Assembly (NCBI GenBank): GCA_014237465.1
Contig: JABZFM010000009.1
Coordinates: 1 to 64,000, forward strand
Reading direction: 5' to 3'
Source: Desulfobacteraceae bacterium
Lineage (GTDB): Bacteria > Desulfobacterota > Desulfobacteria > Desulfobacterales > Desulfosalsimonadaceae
DNA: 64,000 nt
Under the pieces are notes generated by a model, which made no database searches, was not told where the DNA came from, and saw only the letters and a program-made list of their open reading frames with translations. Positions within the stretch are counted from its first letter, which is position 1, and each line of letters begins with the position of its first letter. Positions 8,013 to 17,057 of this stretch are shown one piece after another. The translations under genes and the position numbers were made by a program.

Positions 8013-8567
8013 ATGGGAATAATGACACGTTTTACGCGCTTGTGCAAAGCAGACATACACGGGGTAATGGATCAAATAGAAAGCAAAGAGCTGATATTAA
8101 AGCAGTGTCTGCGTGAGATGGAAGAGTCCTTAGGCAAAAAACAGAAAAAATTGAATCAGTTAAAGACCGCTTTAGATCAGGTCCGAAATGAAACCCTTCA
8201 GCTTAAACGGGAAATAGAAAAAAATGAACAGGATCTGGTGATTGCCATTGAAAAAGAAAAGGATGATATTGCAAGACTTCTGATTAAAAAACGCATGAAA
8301 ACAGATCAGCATATGGATGCTTCAGCCCGGCACGCAGAATCGATTGAAAAACAGATTAGGATGCTTACTGAAAACATCGAAGCACAAAAACACCAGTATG
8401 CTGAAATGCAGCTTCGATCAGAAATCTGGCTGCAGAGTGCCGAACATCGAAAATGGGAGGAAAACACATCCCGGATCATACCGCAAAATGGCTGGAATTC
8501 GATTTCAGACGAAGAAGTTGAACTGGAACTGATTAAACGCAAAGAAATAATAACAGGAGGCATATAA
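8013..8567 (+). CDS. PspA/IM30-like coiled-coil protein
   Basis: A 184-residue, almost entirely helical, charged protein. It begins MGIMTRFTRLCKADIHGVMD, as PspA/Vipp1 proteins do, followed by long coiled-coil heptads (residues about 15-140). It is shorter than typical PspA (about 222). I chose ATG 8013 because it has a perfect AAGGAG SD at 8001-8006. An upstream in-frame ATG at 7953 lies inside a dispersed repeat and would add nonsense residues. PspA-family proteins form membrane-bound ESCRT-III-like rods and stabilise damaged membranes. It is followed 1 bp later by a membrane-protein gene. Confidence 0.85.
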   Translation: MGIMTRFTRLCKADIHGVMDQIESKELILKQCLREMEESLGKKQKKLNQLKTALDQVRNETLQLKREIEKNEQDLVIAIEKEKDDIARLLIKKRMKTDQHMDASARHAESIEKQIRMLTENIEAQKHQYAEMQLRSEIWLQSAEHRKWEENTSRIIPQNGWNSISDEEVELELIKRKEIITGGI

Positions 8568-8568
8568 A

Positions 8569-9114
8569 ATGATTAATGCAAAACAGCCCGTTCGTACGAC
8601 AATTTTTTATGGACTTATCTGCGGACTGATATTTTTAGCCTTAGGCTTATTTTTTGAGCGCACGGTATTCTGGTCTGCTTTCTTCCGGCTGACGATATTT
8701 TCCTGCCTTGCGGCATACTCATTTATTCTGGCATCATGGGCAAATAAAAAACGAATTTCCGTGATTTTCCCTTTGCTGTTTTTGTTTTTCTTTATTTTCA
8801 GCCAAAATTCCAATTCCGCTTTTCTGCTTCTTTGCCTGGGAATGCTCAGCTGGATTCGAAGCGGTGTCTGCTTTCAAAATGCATTTTCCAAATCTCTGGG
8901 TGCTGAAATTATTTTCAGCATCGGCGGCGGTGCCCTGGTGGCTTACTTCAGCCCGTATTCAACGGTAACGTGGGCACTCGGCATCTGGATGTTCTTTTTA
9001 GTGCAATCCCTGTATTTCATTGTAATGACGGATTTTGTACCAGATGAAGAACACGTAAATGTGGATGCGTTTGAACAGGCACGGATGCGTGCAGAGGGTA
9101 TATTAAAAGCCTGA
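8569..9114 (+). CDS. Polytopic membrane protein of unknown function
   Basis: A 181-residue hydrophobic protein with about five predicted membrane helices (around residues 12-30, 35-52, 60-82, 105-125, 130-152) and an acidic cytoplasmic tail. It starts 1 bp after the PspA-like stop, with an AGGAGG SD at 8554-8559, so it is co-transcribed and likely coupled. I do not recognise the family. Context suggests a membrane anchor or partner for the PspA-like protein. Confidence 0.75.
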   Translation: MINAKQPVRTTIFYGLICGLIFLALGLFFERTVFWSAFFRLTIFSCLAAYSFILASWANKKRISVIFPLLFLFFFIFSQNSNSAFLLLCLGMLSWIRSGVCFQNAFSKSLGAEIIFSIGGGALVAYFSPYSTVTWALGIWMFFLVQSLYFIVMTDFVPDEEHVNVDAFEQARMRAEGILKA

Positions 9115-9196
9115 AACAAGTATATGCAATTCCCCCCCTGTTTCTATTTTTTTCAAAAATAACTTTTTATACGGATGGACCGGCATATTAAAAAAG

Positions 9197-9227
9197 GCTG
9201 AAGGTAGAAGGTAGAAGGCTGAAGGCA
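9197..9227. repeat. Heptad AAGGYDG tandem repeat
   Basis: Tandem 7-bp units AAGGCTG, AAGGTAG, AAGGTAG, AAGGCTG, AAGGCAG. Related copies in either orientation occur near 7969, 18788, 23876, 24150, 62737 and 62791. Confidence 0.65.
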
Positions 9228-9261
9228 GGTTAAAAGAACCAAAAAAAAACTTGCCCTCCCC

Positions 9262-9339
9262 CATCGCAATGACTTTCGTTGCGATGCGAACAAACGCGAA
9301 TCAATTCCATTATTAATGATGGAGTTGATTCGCATTTTT
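9262..9339 (+). terminator. Two tandem hairpins, second followed by T-run
   Basis: CATCGCAA (9262-9269) pairs with TTGCGATG (9279-9286). A second, longer stem has GCGAATCAATTCCAT at 9296-9310 pairing with ATGGAGTTGATTCGC at 9319-9333 (one G.T), followed by TTTTT at 9335-9339. It is a likely terminator for the VWA-PspA operon. Confidence 0.65.
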
Positions 9340-9502
9340 ATGTTGTGTATTTATCTTATATCATGGGATTATGTTGAGTAACGCACGATTATTTGATACT
9401 CAGATTACGATTATGAATTTTTCAAGGCATCGCCTAAAATCTCTGACCTGGCCCTGATGACCAGATTCTCTAAAATTTAATAAAGGAGAAAATATTTACA
9501 TT

Positions 9503-11140
9503 ATGAAGCGGTTTATTGAAGAATATAAAGATAAAACATTTGATCTGATTGTTATCGGGGGGGGAATTACCGGCGCGGCAGTGGCCTATGATGCGGCCAG
9601 TCGAGGCTTCAGCGTCGCCCTGGTTGAAAAAAAAGATTACGGGTGGGCCACATCTGCTGCCACGTCAAAACTCATCCATGGCGGACTCCGGTATCTTCAA
9701 AATGTGGAACTCGGCCTTGTTAGAGAATCCCTGCGTGAACGGCTGATTCTTGAAAATATTGCGTCAAACCTTGTTTACCCGATTCAGTTTCTGGTTCCCG
9801 GATACAGGGATTTGAAACGAAACAAATGGATACTCAGAGCCGGGCTGACCCTCTATGATATTCTTTCCTATGACCGGAACAGAACCTGGGATAAAAACAA
9901 ATATATCCCGCACCACTCCTGGCTGTCGAGATCAAAAATCATGGAACTGGAACCGGAAGTAAGATCAAATCAAATGACCGGCGGATCCATTTATTATGAC
10001 TGTCAGAGCATTTTCCCGGAAAGATTGACACTCGCTTTTATTAAATCCGCTGTCCGGCATGGGGCTGAAACCTCTAACTACGCAAAAGTAGTTGATTTTT
10101 CATTTTCAAATAACCGCAAAGTCAAAGGTGTCCGGGTCGAAGACACTTTAACCGGCAATACGGTGGATGTAAGAGGCGCACTTGTTATTAATTGCGCCGG
10201 TCCGTGGGCGGATATTGTCTTAAATCTTGCCGACAAGTCCGGAAATTCAAAACACCAGATCAAACGGTCCGAAGGGATTCATATTCTAACCAAAAAATTT
10301 AAAACCCGGCATGCGCTTGTGATGTGGACGCCTTCCGGACGGCATTTTTTTACGATCCCCTGGCGAGGTTATCAATTAATTGGGACAACCGACAAAGATT
10401 ATGAAGGGAATCCTGATGAATACAATGTCAGCAGACAAAGTGTTGAGGAACTGATTAAAGACACGAATGACTCCATCGGGGACGGAAACCTGAAATACGA
10501 AGATGTGGTATATGCCTGGGGCGGTCTGCGGCCCCTTGTTGACGACCAGACCGAAGGCACCTATGAATCCTCCCGCAAATATGAAATTTACGATAATGCG
10601 TCAGACGGCTTTGACGGCCTGATCACCGTGGAAGGCGGCAAATACACCACCAGCCGGCATCTGGCGGAAAGTGTAATGAAAATGGTTGAAAAAAAGTTCA
10701 ATCGTGTACCGAAAAAGGCCATCACGGATAAGGCCCTTCTGACCGGGTGTGAAATCAAAGACATGGAAACATTCATGTTGGATTTAAAAAAAGAATGCCA
10801 TGATTTCGATCCCATGACAGTTGATTTTCTGGGTAGAAATTACGGATCGGAAAGCAGATTTGTTTTTGAACTCGCCAGACAGAATCCGGAATTTTCAGAA
10901 ATCATATGTGAAGACGGCCAGATTATGGCTTCCGTCGTTTACGCCATTCGCAATGAATCGGCAAAAAATCTCAAAGACATTCTCATGCGACGAACCGGGG
11001 TCGGCAATATCGGTCATCCCGGCAAAAATATTCTTAAAAAAATTGCCGTTGTTGCGGCTAAAGAACTCAACTGGGACAAATCAAAAATTGAAGAGGAATT
11101 AAATATTGCCGATGCTTCCCTCCGTCTGCCGCAGGCATAA
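9503..11140 (+). CDS. glpD: FAD-dependent glycerol-3-phosphate dehydrogenase
   Basis: A 545-residue protein of usual length. It has an N-terminal dinucleotide-binding motif GGGITG (about 19-24) in a DAO-type FAD domain, and a family signature (TSKLIHGGLRYLQ) near residue 53. Further GlpD/GlpA features are a FAD-contact segment (FTIPWRGYQLIGTTD) and GGKYTTSRHLAE near 375. The C-terminal helical cap domain starts around 400. It oxidises sn-glycerol 3-phosphate to DHAP, passing electrons to the quinone pool at the membrane. AGGAG SD is 15 bp upstream. No glpF/glpK is adjacent. Confidence 0.93.
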   Translation: MKRFIEEYKDKTFDLIVIGGGITGAAVAYDAASRGFSVALVEKKDYGWATSAATSKLIHGGLRYLQNVELGLVRESLRERLILENIASNLVYPIQFLVPGYRDLKRNKWILRAGLTLYDILSYDRNRTWDKNKYIPHHSWLSRSKIMELEPEVRSNQMTGGSIYYDCQSIFPERLTLAFIKSAVRHGAETSNYAKVVDFSFSNNRKVKGVRVEDTLTGNTVDVRGALVINCAGPWADIVLNLADKSGNSKHQIKRSEGIHILTKKFKTRHALVMWTPSGRHFFTIPWRGYQLIGTTDKDYEGNPDEYNVSRQSVEELIKDTNDSIGDGNLKYEDVVYAWGGLRPLVDDQTEGTYESSRKYEIYDNASDGFDGLITVEGGKYTTSRHLAESVMKMVEKKFNRVPKKAITDKALLTGCEIKDMETFMLDLKKECHDFDPMTVDFLGRNYGSESRFVFELARQNPEFSEIICEDGQIMASVVYAIRNESAKNLKDILMRRTGVGNIGHPGKNILKKIAVVAAKELNWDKSKIEEELNIADASLRLPQA

Positions 11141-11196
11141 ATTTATAAGTTAAAAACGTTCAAACAAATAACCGATAAAATAAGGAGAGCAAATCA

Positions 11197-11838
11197 ATGA
11201 AAAAAATTATTCTAACATTGATTGTCATATTTCTATTTTCAGTGTCCGGGTGGGCATCGGAACAGGAAACACCTGAATCATCAGTTGAATCTTCTAGGGA
11301 ATCATCGATATCTGATCAGGAAATGATAGAATCAACACCTGAAACATCAGATATATCCCCTGATACAGCCACTGCTGACGAAGAAACAGCTCACGTGTCA
11401 ACTGATATTGAGCAAGAGAAACCAAAACACAGTTTCGGCCACAAGCTGCTTTTTTATATCCCCAACCGGATACTGGATATTTTTGATCCGATTCGACTGC
11501 GTTTACGCGTTGGTCCTGGTATCGCAGTCGGCGCCCGTGTGACAAAACCGATTTCAGCGTTCATTGGCGGTTATAGTTCGATATATGCAGGACTGCCCGG
11601 ACCTCGTATGGCGCCAATCGTAAAGCTGCCTGTCGGAATAGAAAATTACAGCGGTATGGGAGTCAGCTTTTTAGACACTACAGGTAACGGGAGCTTTTCT
11701 CCAAATTATTCCCCCACTGAAATCGGGGCGTCTTTCCAGCTTCTGATCGTCGGGGCTGACATTGGCGTGGATCCAGTCGAAGTACTGGATCTTGCAACCG
11801 GATTCATTTTTATTGATATTCGTGGTGATGATCTTTAA
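11197..11838 (+). CDS. Exported protein of unknown function with acidic Ser/Glu-rich linker
   Basis: A 213-residue protein. The signal peptide has a hydrophobic core at about 4-18 and cleaves after WAS. A low-complexity linker (about 22-78) is rich in Glu, Ser and Thr. The remaining 135 residues are glycine-rich and beta-like, with segments such as RVGPGIAVGARVTK and GVDPVEVLDLATGF, suggesting a small periplasmic or outer-membrane-associated barrel-like domain. I recall similar C-terminal domains in uncharacterised deltaproteobacterial proteins but cannot name a family. SD AAGGAG lies 10 bp upstream. It is 56 bp after glpD and may be co-transcribed. Confidence 0.7.
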   Translation: MKKIILTLIVIFLFSVSGWASEQETPESSVESSRESSISDQEMIESTPETSDISPDTATADEETAHVSTDIEQEKPKHSFGHKLLFYIPNRILDIFDPIRLRLRVGPGIAVGARVTKPISAFIGGYSSIYAGLPGPRMAPIVKLPVGIENYSGMGVSFLDTTGNGSFSPNYSPTEIGASFQLLIVGADIGVDPVEVLDLATGFIFIDIRGDDL

Positions 11839-11863
11839 AATTTTCATTCCCGTCAGTTAGTCG

Positions 11864-11894
11864 CTGCAGGGCGGAGAAAAACCCCGCTCTGCAG
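11864..11894 (+). terminator. 11-bp GC-rich hairpin after exported-protein gene
   Basis: CTGCAGGGCGG (11864-11874) pairs with CCGCTCTGCAG (11884-11894) with one G.T and a 9-nt loop. There is no clear T-run, so it may be an mRNA-end stabiliser rather than an intrinsic terminator. Confidence 0.45.
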
Positions 11895-12117
11895 AACATA
11901 TCCTGATCATATATTTTTGGAAACACTCCAGTCTTGTAAGACAAACTCCTACAAAAAAATCCGTAAAATACGGACAGATTATCTTATTTTTATTATTGTA
12001 ATAAATAAAAATTTTTTGATATAATCCTTTTAGTTAGATATCTCAAAAAACTCTCTTGCATTACGACCTCCACATAAAATTGACAGTAGAATAATTCCCT
12101 CAGGAGGATATATTGAT
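11895..12117. other. AT-rich intergenic region
   Basis: No gene is seen. The region is very AT-rich at 11935-12035 and probably carries the promoter of the PilZ-like gene. A CAGGAGG SD is at 12102-12107. Confidence 0.4.
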
Positions 12118-12498
12118 ATGAAAAAACGCAGATATACACGCAGTGGTGTCTGGCCGCACACCGATGCAACAATCAAAGTTCAGGAAAATATCAGCTATGA
12201 TAAAGTTCAGTATTTAACGGTCAAAGGAAAAGTCCAAAACTTAGGGTCAAGTGGCATATTTATCTTAACCGATAAGCTTGTACCCATACCTGCCACTGCC
12301 GAAATTACCATTAATTTTGATTCAACATCAAACATACCCGGACTGCTGATCAGTGCATCCGGCAAAACCGTTCGATTGACAAAACAAGGCGTGGGCATAG
12401 AATTCACTTCCATTGATTTAAAAAAACTTCAGACATGCATCATTAAAAAAATTAATAGTTCAGATATTTCTGAATGCAAGCTGGATACAGTTTTATAA
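12118..12498 (+). CDS. PilZ-like domain protein
   Basis: A 126-residue single-domain protein with a basic KKRRYTR N-terminus, then a VQNLGSSGIFI segment and a GVGIEFTSID segment. These are the positions of the RxxxR, D/NxSxxG and G-V-x-F elements of PilZ domains. The second motif is N-x-G-x-x-G rather than the canonical N-x-S-x-x-G, so c-di-GMP binding is uncertain. It is free-standing with its own SD (AGGAGG). Confidence 0.7.
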   Translation: MKKRRYTRSGVWPHTDATIKVQENISYDKVQYLTVKGKVQNLGSSGIFILTDKLVPIPATAEITINFDSTSNIPGLLISASGKTVRLTKQGVGIEFTSIDLKKLQTCIIKKINSSDISECKLDTVL

Positions 12499-12575
12499 TT
12501 TCGGCCGAATAAAAAAACATCTGATATCATCTCTGTTGTTTTTGACTTCTGATATTCAAGTCAATCATGAAGCCA

Positions 12576-13553
12576 TCAAATCAATTCTTCTTTAACCATC
12601 CATTGATAGCAGTCTTTGAGCATGGAGGAAAGCGATCGAGTTTGATAGCCAAGCTCATCTTCGGCTTTTTGAGTGCTGCAGACCAGATCAGATGAAACCA
12701 GCAACGCTTTTTCCGGTGTTAAATCCGGTTCGTTTTTCGTTACATAAGATCCCCATTGAGACAGCCTTCCGATTATTTTCAATACAAAGGCCGGTGTCGG
12801 CCGGGCCGGAACTTTTTTACCGAGAAGCTTTCCTATTTCTTGTGCAAGGACCTGGAATGTCGCATCAACACCACCAAGCAGATAATTATGCCCGCACTTT
12901 CCGTTTTCATATGCGGCGATATGTGCTTTGGCGACTTCTTTAGAATGACAGAATGACCCGCTTCCGGGCGGAACACCCGGCAACCGGTTTTCATTAATCA
13001 GATGAAATAGTCGGGACCAACCGGCTAAGTCATAAGGCCCGATGATATTTGACGGATTTAAAATCACGGCATCAAGGCCTTGTCGAATTCCTTTATGAAC
13101 TTCCAGTTCCGCCAGTCGCTTGGTCCTGAAATAACTAATCCAGAAATGTTCAGCGGTAGAAGGAGTGCTTTCCGTAACTCGGTGCGGTTGAAACCCATAA
13201 GCGGCAATACTGGACGTATAGATAAACCGATGAACATTTTTCTTTAATGAAGCATCGATCATATTGCGCGTGCCATCCACATTTACCTTAGTTTGAAGCG
13301 CATCGCCAGATTTCCAGTGACTGGTATTTCCGGCAACATGAAATACCGCATCCGTGTTTTCAGAAATTAACTTTTCACAGGACGCGGGATCCGTTATATC
13401 TCCGTCAACACATTGAACGCCTAATTTTTCAAGTGCTGTGGTACTTGATGATGCCAGATCCATACTCATGACTTCCCAGCTTGCTTCCACAAGACAATGA
13501 ATCAGATTCATGCCGAGAAATCCGGAACCACCGGTTACAAATGCGGTTTTCAT
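12576..13553 (-). CDS. NAD(P)-dependent epimerase/dehydratase (extended SDR)
   Basis: A 325-residue protein. It has a Rossmann GGSGFLG motif at the N-terminus, a TSSIAAYG strand and a catalytic Y-x3-K (YFRTK), as in the 3-beta-hydroxysteroid dehydrogenase / dihydroflavonol reductase branch of extended SDRs. I place the start at ATG 13553, 4-6 bp after GGAGGGG (13564-13558). An upstream in-frame ATG at 13568 would contain that SD. The nearby acyl-CoA genes suggest a hydroxyacyl or polyketide/lipid substrate, but this cannot be told from sequence. A paralogue is at 20943. Confidence 0.87.
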   Translation of the reverse strand: MKTAFVTGGSGFLGMNLIHCLVEASWEVMSMDLASSSTTALEKLGVQCVDGDITDPASCEKLISENTDAVFHVAGNTSHWKSGDALQTKVNVDGTRNMIDASLKKNVHRFIYTSSIAAYGFQPHRVTESTPSTAEHFWISYFRTKRLAELEVHKGIRQGLDAVILNPSNIIGPYDLAGWSRLFHLINENRLPGVPPGSGSFCHSKEVAKAHIAAYENGKCGHNYLLGGVDATFQVLAQEIGKLLGKKVPARPTPAFVLKIIGRLSQWGSYVTKNEPDLTPEKALLVSSDLVCSTQKAEDELGYQTRSLSSMLKDCYQWMVKEELI

Positions 13554-13578
13554 CATACCCCTCCTCATTATTTAATCA

Positions 13579-14178
13579 TTATTTGTAAAACCGACTATTC
13601 TTTGACGCCATATCCCGCAGCAACTGGGCGGGCATGAATCTCGGATTAAGGTTTTTGTTGAGTTTATCCATTTTATCCACGATGCTTGCGGCTCCCTTTG
13701 TGTCAATATAGCGGAATGGTCCGCCGCGGAAGGGAGGAAATCCAAGCCCAAGAATGGCACCCACATCCCCATCCTGTGGACTATCGATAATCCCTTCTTC
13801 CAGGCAAAGCACCGCTTCATTTAAAAGCGAGGCCAGTATCCGGGTAGTATAAAAACCGGGCCCGTCTTTAACCACAATGCACGTTTTGCCTTGTTTGATA
13901 CCAAAATCAAGGGCAGTGGCCGTCACCCATTCAGCGGTTTGATCGGTTGTGATAATTTCCAAAAGCGGTATACGGTGGACCGGAAAAAAATAATGCATGC
14001 CGATAACATTTTCAGGCCGCCGGCATCCTTCGGCAATGGCATGAATGGAAAGGGCCGAGGTATTGGAGGCAAAAATAGTCTGCTCATCCGTCGCATCTTC
14101 CACATCCTTTAAAATCTTCTTTTTCAGACCCAGATCCTCAAACACGGCTTCAATCACCTGGTCCGTATTTTTTATCAA
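13579..14178 (-). pseudogene. Remnant of fadJ/fadB-type 3-hydroxyacyl-CoA dehydrogenase
   Basis: About 195 codons match only the back of a multifunctional beta-oxidation alpha subunit: the second half of the NAD-binding 3HCDH domain (VIEAVFEDLGLKK, ASNTSALSIHAIAE, NVIGMHYFFPV) and the C-terminal domain with GFPPFRGGPFRYID. The enoyl-CoA hydratase half (about 300 residues) and the GxGxxG NAD loop are missing. It joins abruptly to a thiolase fragment at about 14165-14180, with no SD at the nominal ATG. It is therefore a deletion remnant, although the reading frame is still intact. Confidence 0.85.
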
Positions 14179-14636
14179 AGGCCGGTTTCAGCTTTCCCAG
14201 TTTTTCCGGATTTGTATCATCCCGGGGACCGTTATCTTCCTTAATGGGATTTTTCTCGCCAGGTAAAACCACGGGAATAATTTCATTTTTAACGGAACGG
14301 TTTTTAATCGCCGGAAGCGATCATACCGGCGCCATTGGTAACCGCCATGTTTGCGGATATGCAGGCAATCGTGCACGTATGCGCCGGTATGTTTTTGGGC
14401 AAACCAACCCCAAGAGCAATCTCTCTTGCCACATTGGTGGTGGCAATATCGGCAGCAACCGTGCCCATAATCACATGATCAACAGCTTCTGATTTAATAC
14501 CGCTTTTGGCCACAAGACCTTTGACTGCATAGCGGCCAAGCTCCCATTCCATGGCATCTCTAAAACCCGTACCGGACCTCATAAACGGTGTTCGACAACC
14601 GTCAACAACGGCTACTCTTCCATTCTTTTTCTTCAT
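14172..14636 (-). pseudogene. Remnant of fadI/fadA-type acetyl-CoA acyltransferase (thiolase)
   Basis: The N-terminal 110 codons (14636-14307) are a good thiolase start (GCRTPFMRSGTGF and the nucleophile region TIACISAN) up to MIASGD. Then the frame shifts by one base. The sequence resumes as a later thiolase segment (residues such as EIIPVVLPG and KEDNGPRDD, ending KLKPAFDKKYG) before running into the fadJ remnant. About 100 internal codons and the C-terminal third, with its His and Cys catalytic residues, are gone, so it is inactive. The order thiolase then fadJ fits a former fadIJ operon. Confidence 0.85.
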
Positions 14637-14717
14637 TCTTTTCTCCGTATAAATTCAATCAAAATCAAAAATCCGTCTCTCCGCAGGCGGATTTACCGTT
14701 TCAGCCATCACAATCCA

Positions 14718-14975
14718 TCAAATGATGGATATGAATACCTTGAAAAGGAGGCCAAGCCTCCCAAGGATAATAAACTGAGCCCAGTAAACGGCGGAAACCA
14801 ACAAGCCGCACTGGGTATCGGTCAGGCCCCATTCCTGTTTAATAAAAGGGAAAAGTGAGACGACCACCATCCGATCGATGTAGTCGAACATGAACAGGAT
14901 GAATAAGAGAACGAAAACGTAATAGGAATAGCCTTTGGAAAATAAATCGTATGGTGCATCGTTGTTTGTTTTCAT
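14718..14975 (-). pseudogene. Fragment of an MFS transporter (N-terminus)
   Basis: 85 codons. The first about 67 match the start of a major facilitator: TM1 (YVFVLLFILFMFDYIDRMVV) and the TM2 entry with GLLVSAVYWA. The frame then runs into unrelated sequence and stops, whereas MFS proteins have 12 membrane helices and about 400 residues. It starts 24 bp after the SDR stop, so it was once in the same operon. Confidence 0.75.
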
Positions 14976-14999
14976 GATTCACACTATGCTTTAAAAATA

Positions 15000-15830
15000 T
15001 TACTGATTATTTGGCTTTGCCTCATTCTCTTCTGCCTGCTTTCGATAGAATTCATACACACCGCCGATTTTATACAGCCAGTTTGCCATGCCCGGATGAA
15101 TGGCATCCAGTAACGGAATCAGCCATGTGGGTCCGGGGTTAACGGCTATTTCGCCAATGTCTTTTTTGATGGCCCGGATAACGGCTTCGGCTACTTTTTC
15201 TGGAGTTGTGGCATTGCTGATCCAAGGCGGTTTTTTATTGTACTCGGCAAACATGCCTGATTCGAAAACAAAGCCAGGACATATAACAGAAACACCGACA
15301 CCGCTGCCGGCAAGCTCCATTCTGAGCCCCTTTGTCCATTCGATCAATCCGGCTTTTGTGGCGCAGTACGTTCCGCCATAGGGATTACCCCTTTTGCCTC
15401 CCAGCGAAGACATGTTTACAATCTGGCCGCTTCTTTGTGCCAGCATATCCGGCAGCGCCAAACGCGTCAGAAGCATGGCGGCAATCAGATTGGTTTGAAT
15501 CATTTTTTCGATATAATCAGGTGTTAAAGCGGTATAAGAACTGACCCACTCCATTCCCGCATTATTGATCAGGATATCAAGCCGGCTGAAATCGTTTTTT
15601 ACGTCTTCAAGCAGTTTTTTACGGAAAGATTGATCAGTGATATCGCCAGGGTATACCTTTACGTTCACATTATAATTGGAAACGTCTTTGGCAGTATCTC
15701 TCAAGCCTTTCTCGGTCCTGGCTGTTAAGGCAAGGTTCACGCCTTCTTTAGCAAGAAAGCGCGCAATCTGGGGCCCGAGACCTTTTGACCCGCCGGTCAG
15801 TAACGCGTTTTTTCCTTTGAGGTCTTTCAT
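15000..15830 (-). CDS. Short-chain dehydrogenase/reductase
   Basis: A 276-residue classical SDR. Features are the TGGSKGLG cofactor loop (about 11-18), NNAG (about 88-91), catalytic Ser in VNMSS and Y-x3-K in YCATK. The length and a C-terminal extension (PTWLIPLLDAIHPGMANWLY) resemble membrane-associated SDRs of fatty-acid or sterol-like metabolism. It heads a broken minus-strand string of MFS, thiolase and fadJ remnants. Its substrate is not known. Confidence 0.9.
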   Translation of the reverse strand: MKDLKGKNALLTGGSKGLGPQIARFLAKEGVNLALTARTEKGLRDTAKDVSNYNVNVKVYPGDITDQSFRKKLLEDVKNDFSRLDILINNAGMEWVSSYTALTPDYIEKMIQTNLIAAMLLTRLALPDMLAQRSGQIVNMSSLGGKRGNPYGGTYCATKAGLIEWTKGLRMELAGSGVGVSVICPGFVFESGMFAEYNKKPPWISNATTPEKVAEAVIRAIKKDIGEIAVNPGPTWLIPLLDAIHPGMANWLYKIGGVYEFYRKQAEENEAKPNNQ

Positions 15831-15933
15831 GATTTATCTCCGATTGGTAAAAACAGGTTATCAATCAATTTCCGTATAAGTAACATTTTAATAAACCGGG
15901 GCAAAATATAGGCCCGGATTTCTGATGACACTA

Positions 15934-16010
15934 TGTAGCGGAGGTCTTTAGACCTCCATACCCACAGCCTAAAGGCAGTGGGGCATGGAAACCTGAAGGT
16001 TTCCGCTACA
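15934..16010. repeat. Palindromic TGTAGCGGA...TCCGCTACA repeat
   Basis: A 77-bp element with inverted ends TGTAGCGGA / TCCGCTACA. Each end forms its own hairpin (GGAGGTCTTTAGACCTCC and GGAAACCTGAAGGTTTCC). Related copies are at 24019-24082 (complete) and 60268-60292 (half). Confidence 0.75.
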
Positions 16011-16059
16011 TCGCATCCTAGTTGTAACCGAACTTTTTGAAAACATACCCGCATAAGCG

Positions 16060-17016
16060 TTAATGTGAAATTAACGGATTTAAAGATTCAACGATCGTTT
16101 TGGCTTCACTGATCATGTCATCAACAATTTGCCGGGCGCTTTTAATCTCTTTTACGGCGCCGCCGATCTGGCCGCAATACAGGGACCCTTCTTCGCAATT
16201 TCCTTCAATACAGGCCATGGCAGACCTGCCTTCTCCGATCATTTCAAAAAGTTCTTCCGGCTTGGCCCCTTCTTTTTCAGCATTGATAATCATTTCCGTT
16301 AACTGGTTATTAATGGCGCGGGTCGGACCAATAGTCGTTCTGCCGGTAATTGAGGTCCCCACATCCGTCATTTTCACTATGGCGTCTTTATAGTTTTGGT
16401 GAGCGGCAGCTTCGTGAGTTGCGAGAAATCGCGTTCCCATTTGAACCCCTTTAGCGCCCAAAGCCAGCGCTGCAACCAGCCCCCTACCGTCCGCAATGCC
16501 ACCGGCAGCGATAACCGGGATGTCAACTGCACTGGCCACCTGCGGGATCAACGCCATGGTGGTAATCTCGTCATGACCATTATGGCCTCCGGCCTCAAAT
16601 CCTTCCGCAGCCACAGCATCCACACCCGCGTCTTCACTTTTTTTTGCAAAAGTAACGTTGGCGACCACATGGATGACACGGCATCCCTGATCCTGTATCA
16701 TTTGTGTAAATTTTTTAGGACTGCCGGACGACGTTGCAATCACTGATGCGCCTTTTTTAATCGCAGCATTGATCATTTCGTCTGAATCCGGTCGAACCAA
16801 GGGGATATTGACGCCAAATGGTTTTTTTGTTTTTTCTGTTACATGGGCGCATTCTGATTCGATTTCTTCAATTGTCATGCCGCCGGCACCCATTAAGCCG
16901 AGTCCACCGGCTTCTGATACCGCTGCCACAAGATCTGATTTTCCGATCCAGAGCATACCGCCGAGAATAATCGGATATTGGATATTAAGTATTTCGCAAA
17001 TTTTAGTTTTAAACAT
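16060..17016 (-). CDS. NPD/nitronate monooxygenase-family flavoprotein (FabK-like)
   Basis: A 318-residue TIM-barrel FMN protein. It has a GMLWIGKSDLVAAVSEAGGLG start and an AEGFEAGGHNG phosphate/FMN segment followed by TTMALIPQV. GGIADGRGLVAALALGAKGVQMGTRFL is at about 175-201 in three adjoining motifs. This is the 2-nitropropane dioxygenase family, which includes nitronate monooxygenase and enoyl-ACP reductase II (FabK). The AGGHxG His is present. Sequence alone does not separate the two functions. Neighbouring acyl-CoA genes slightly favour an enoyl-thioester reductase role. SD AAGGAG lies just upstream. Confidence 0.85.
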   Translation of the reverse strand: MFKTKICEILNIQYPIILGGMLWIGKSDLVAAVSEAGGLGLMGAGGMTIEEIESECAHVTEKTKKPFGVNIPLVRPDSDEMINAAIKKGASVIATSSGSPKKFTQMIQDQGCRVIHVVANVTFAKKSEDAGVDAVAAEGFEAGGHNGHDEITTMALIPQVASAVDIPVIAAGGIADGRGLVAALALGAKGVQMGTRFLATHEAAAHQNYKDAIVKMTDVGTSITGRTTIGPTRAINNQLTEMIINAEKEGAKPEELFEMIGEGRSAMACIEGNCEEGSLYCGQIGGAVKEIKSARQIVDDMISEAKTIVESLNPLISH

Positions 17017-17057
17017 TTTTAACTCCTTAAATTATACAAATCCGTCAAAAGTACTGG

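Noticed and set aside
13891-14112. Plus-strand open frame across the fadJ remnant
   Set aside because: Shadow of the minus-strand remnant. No SD or motif.
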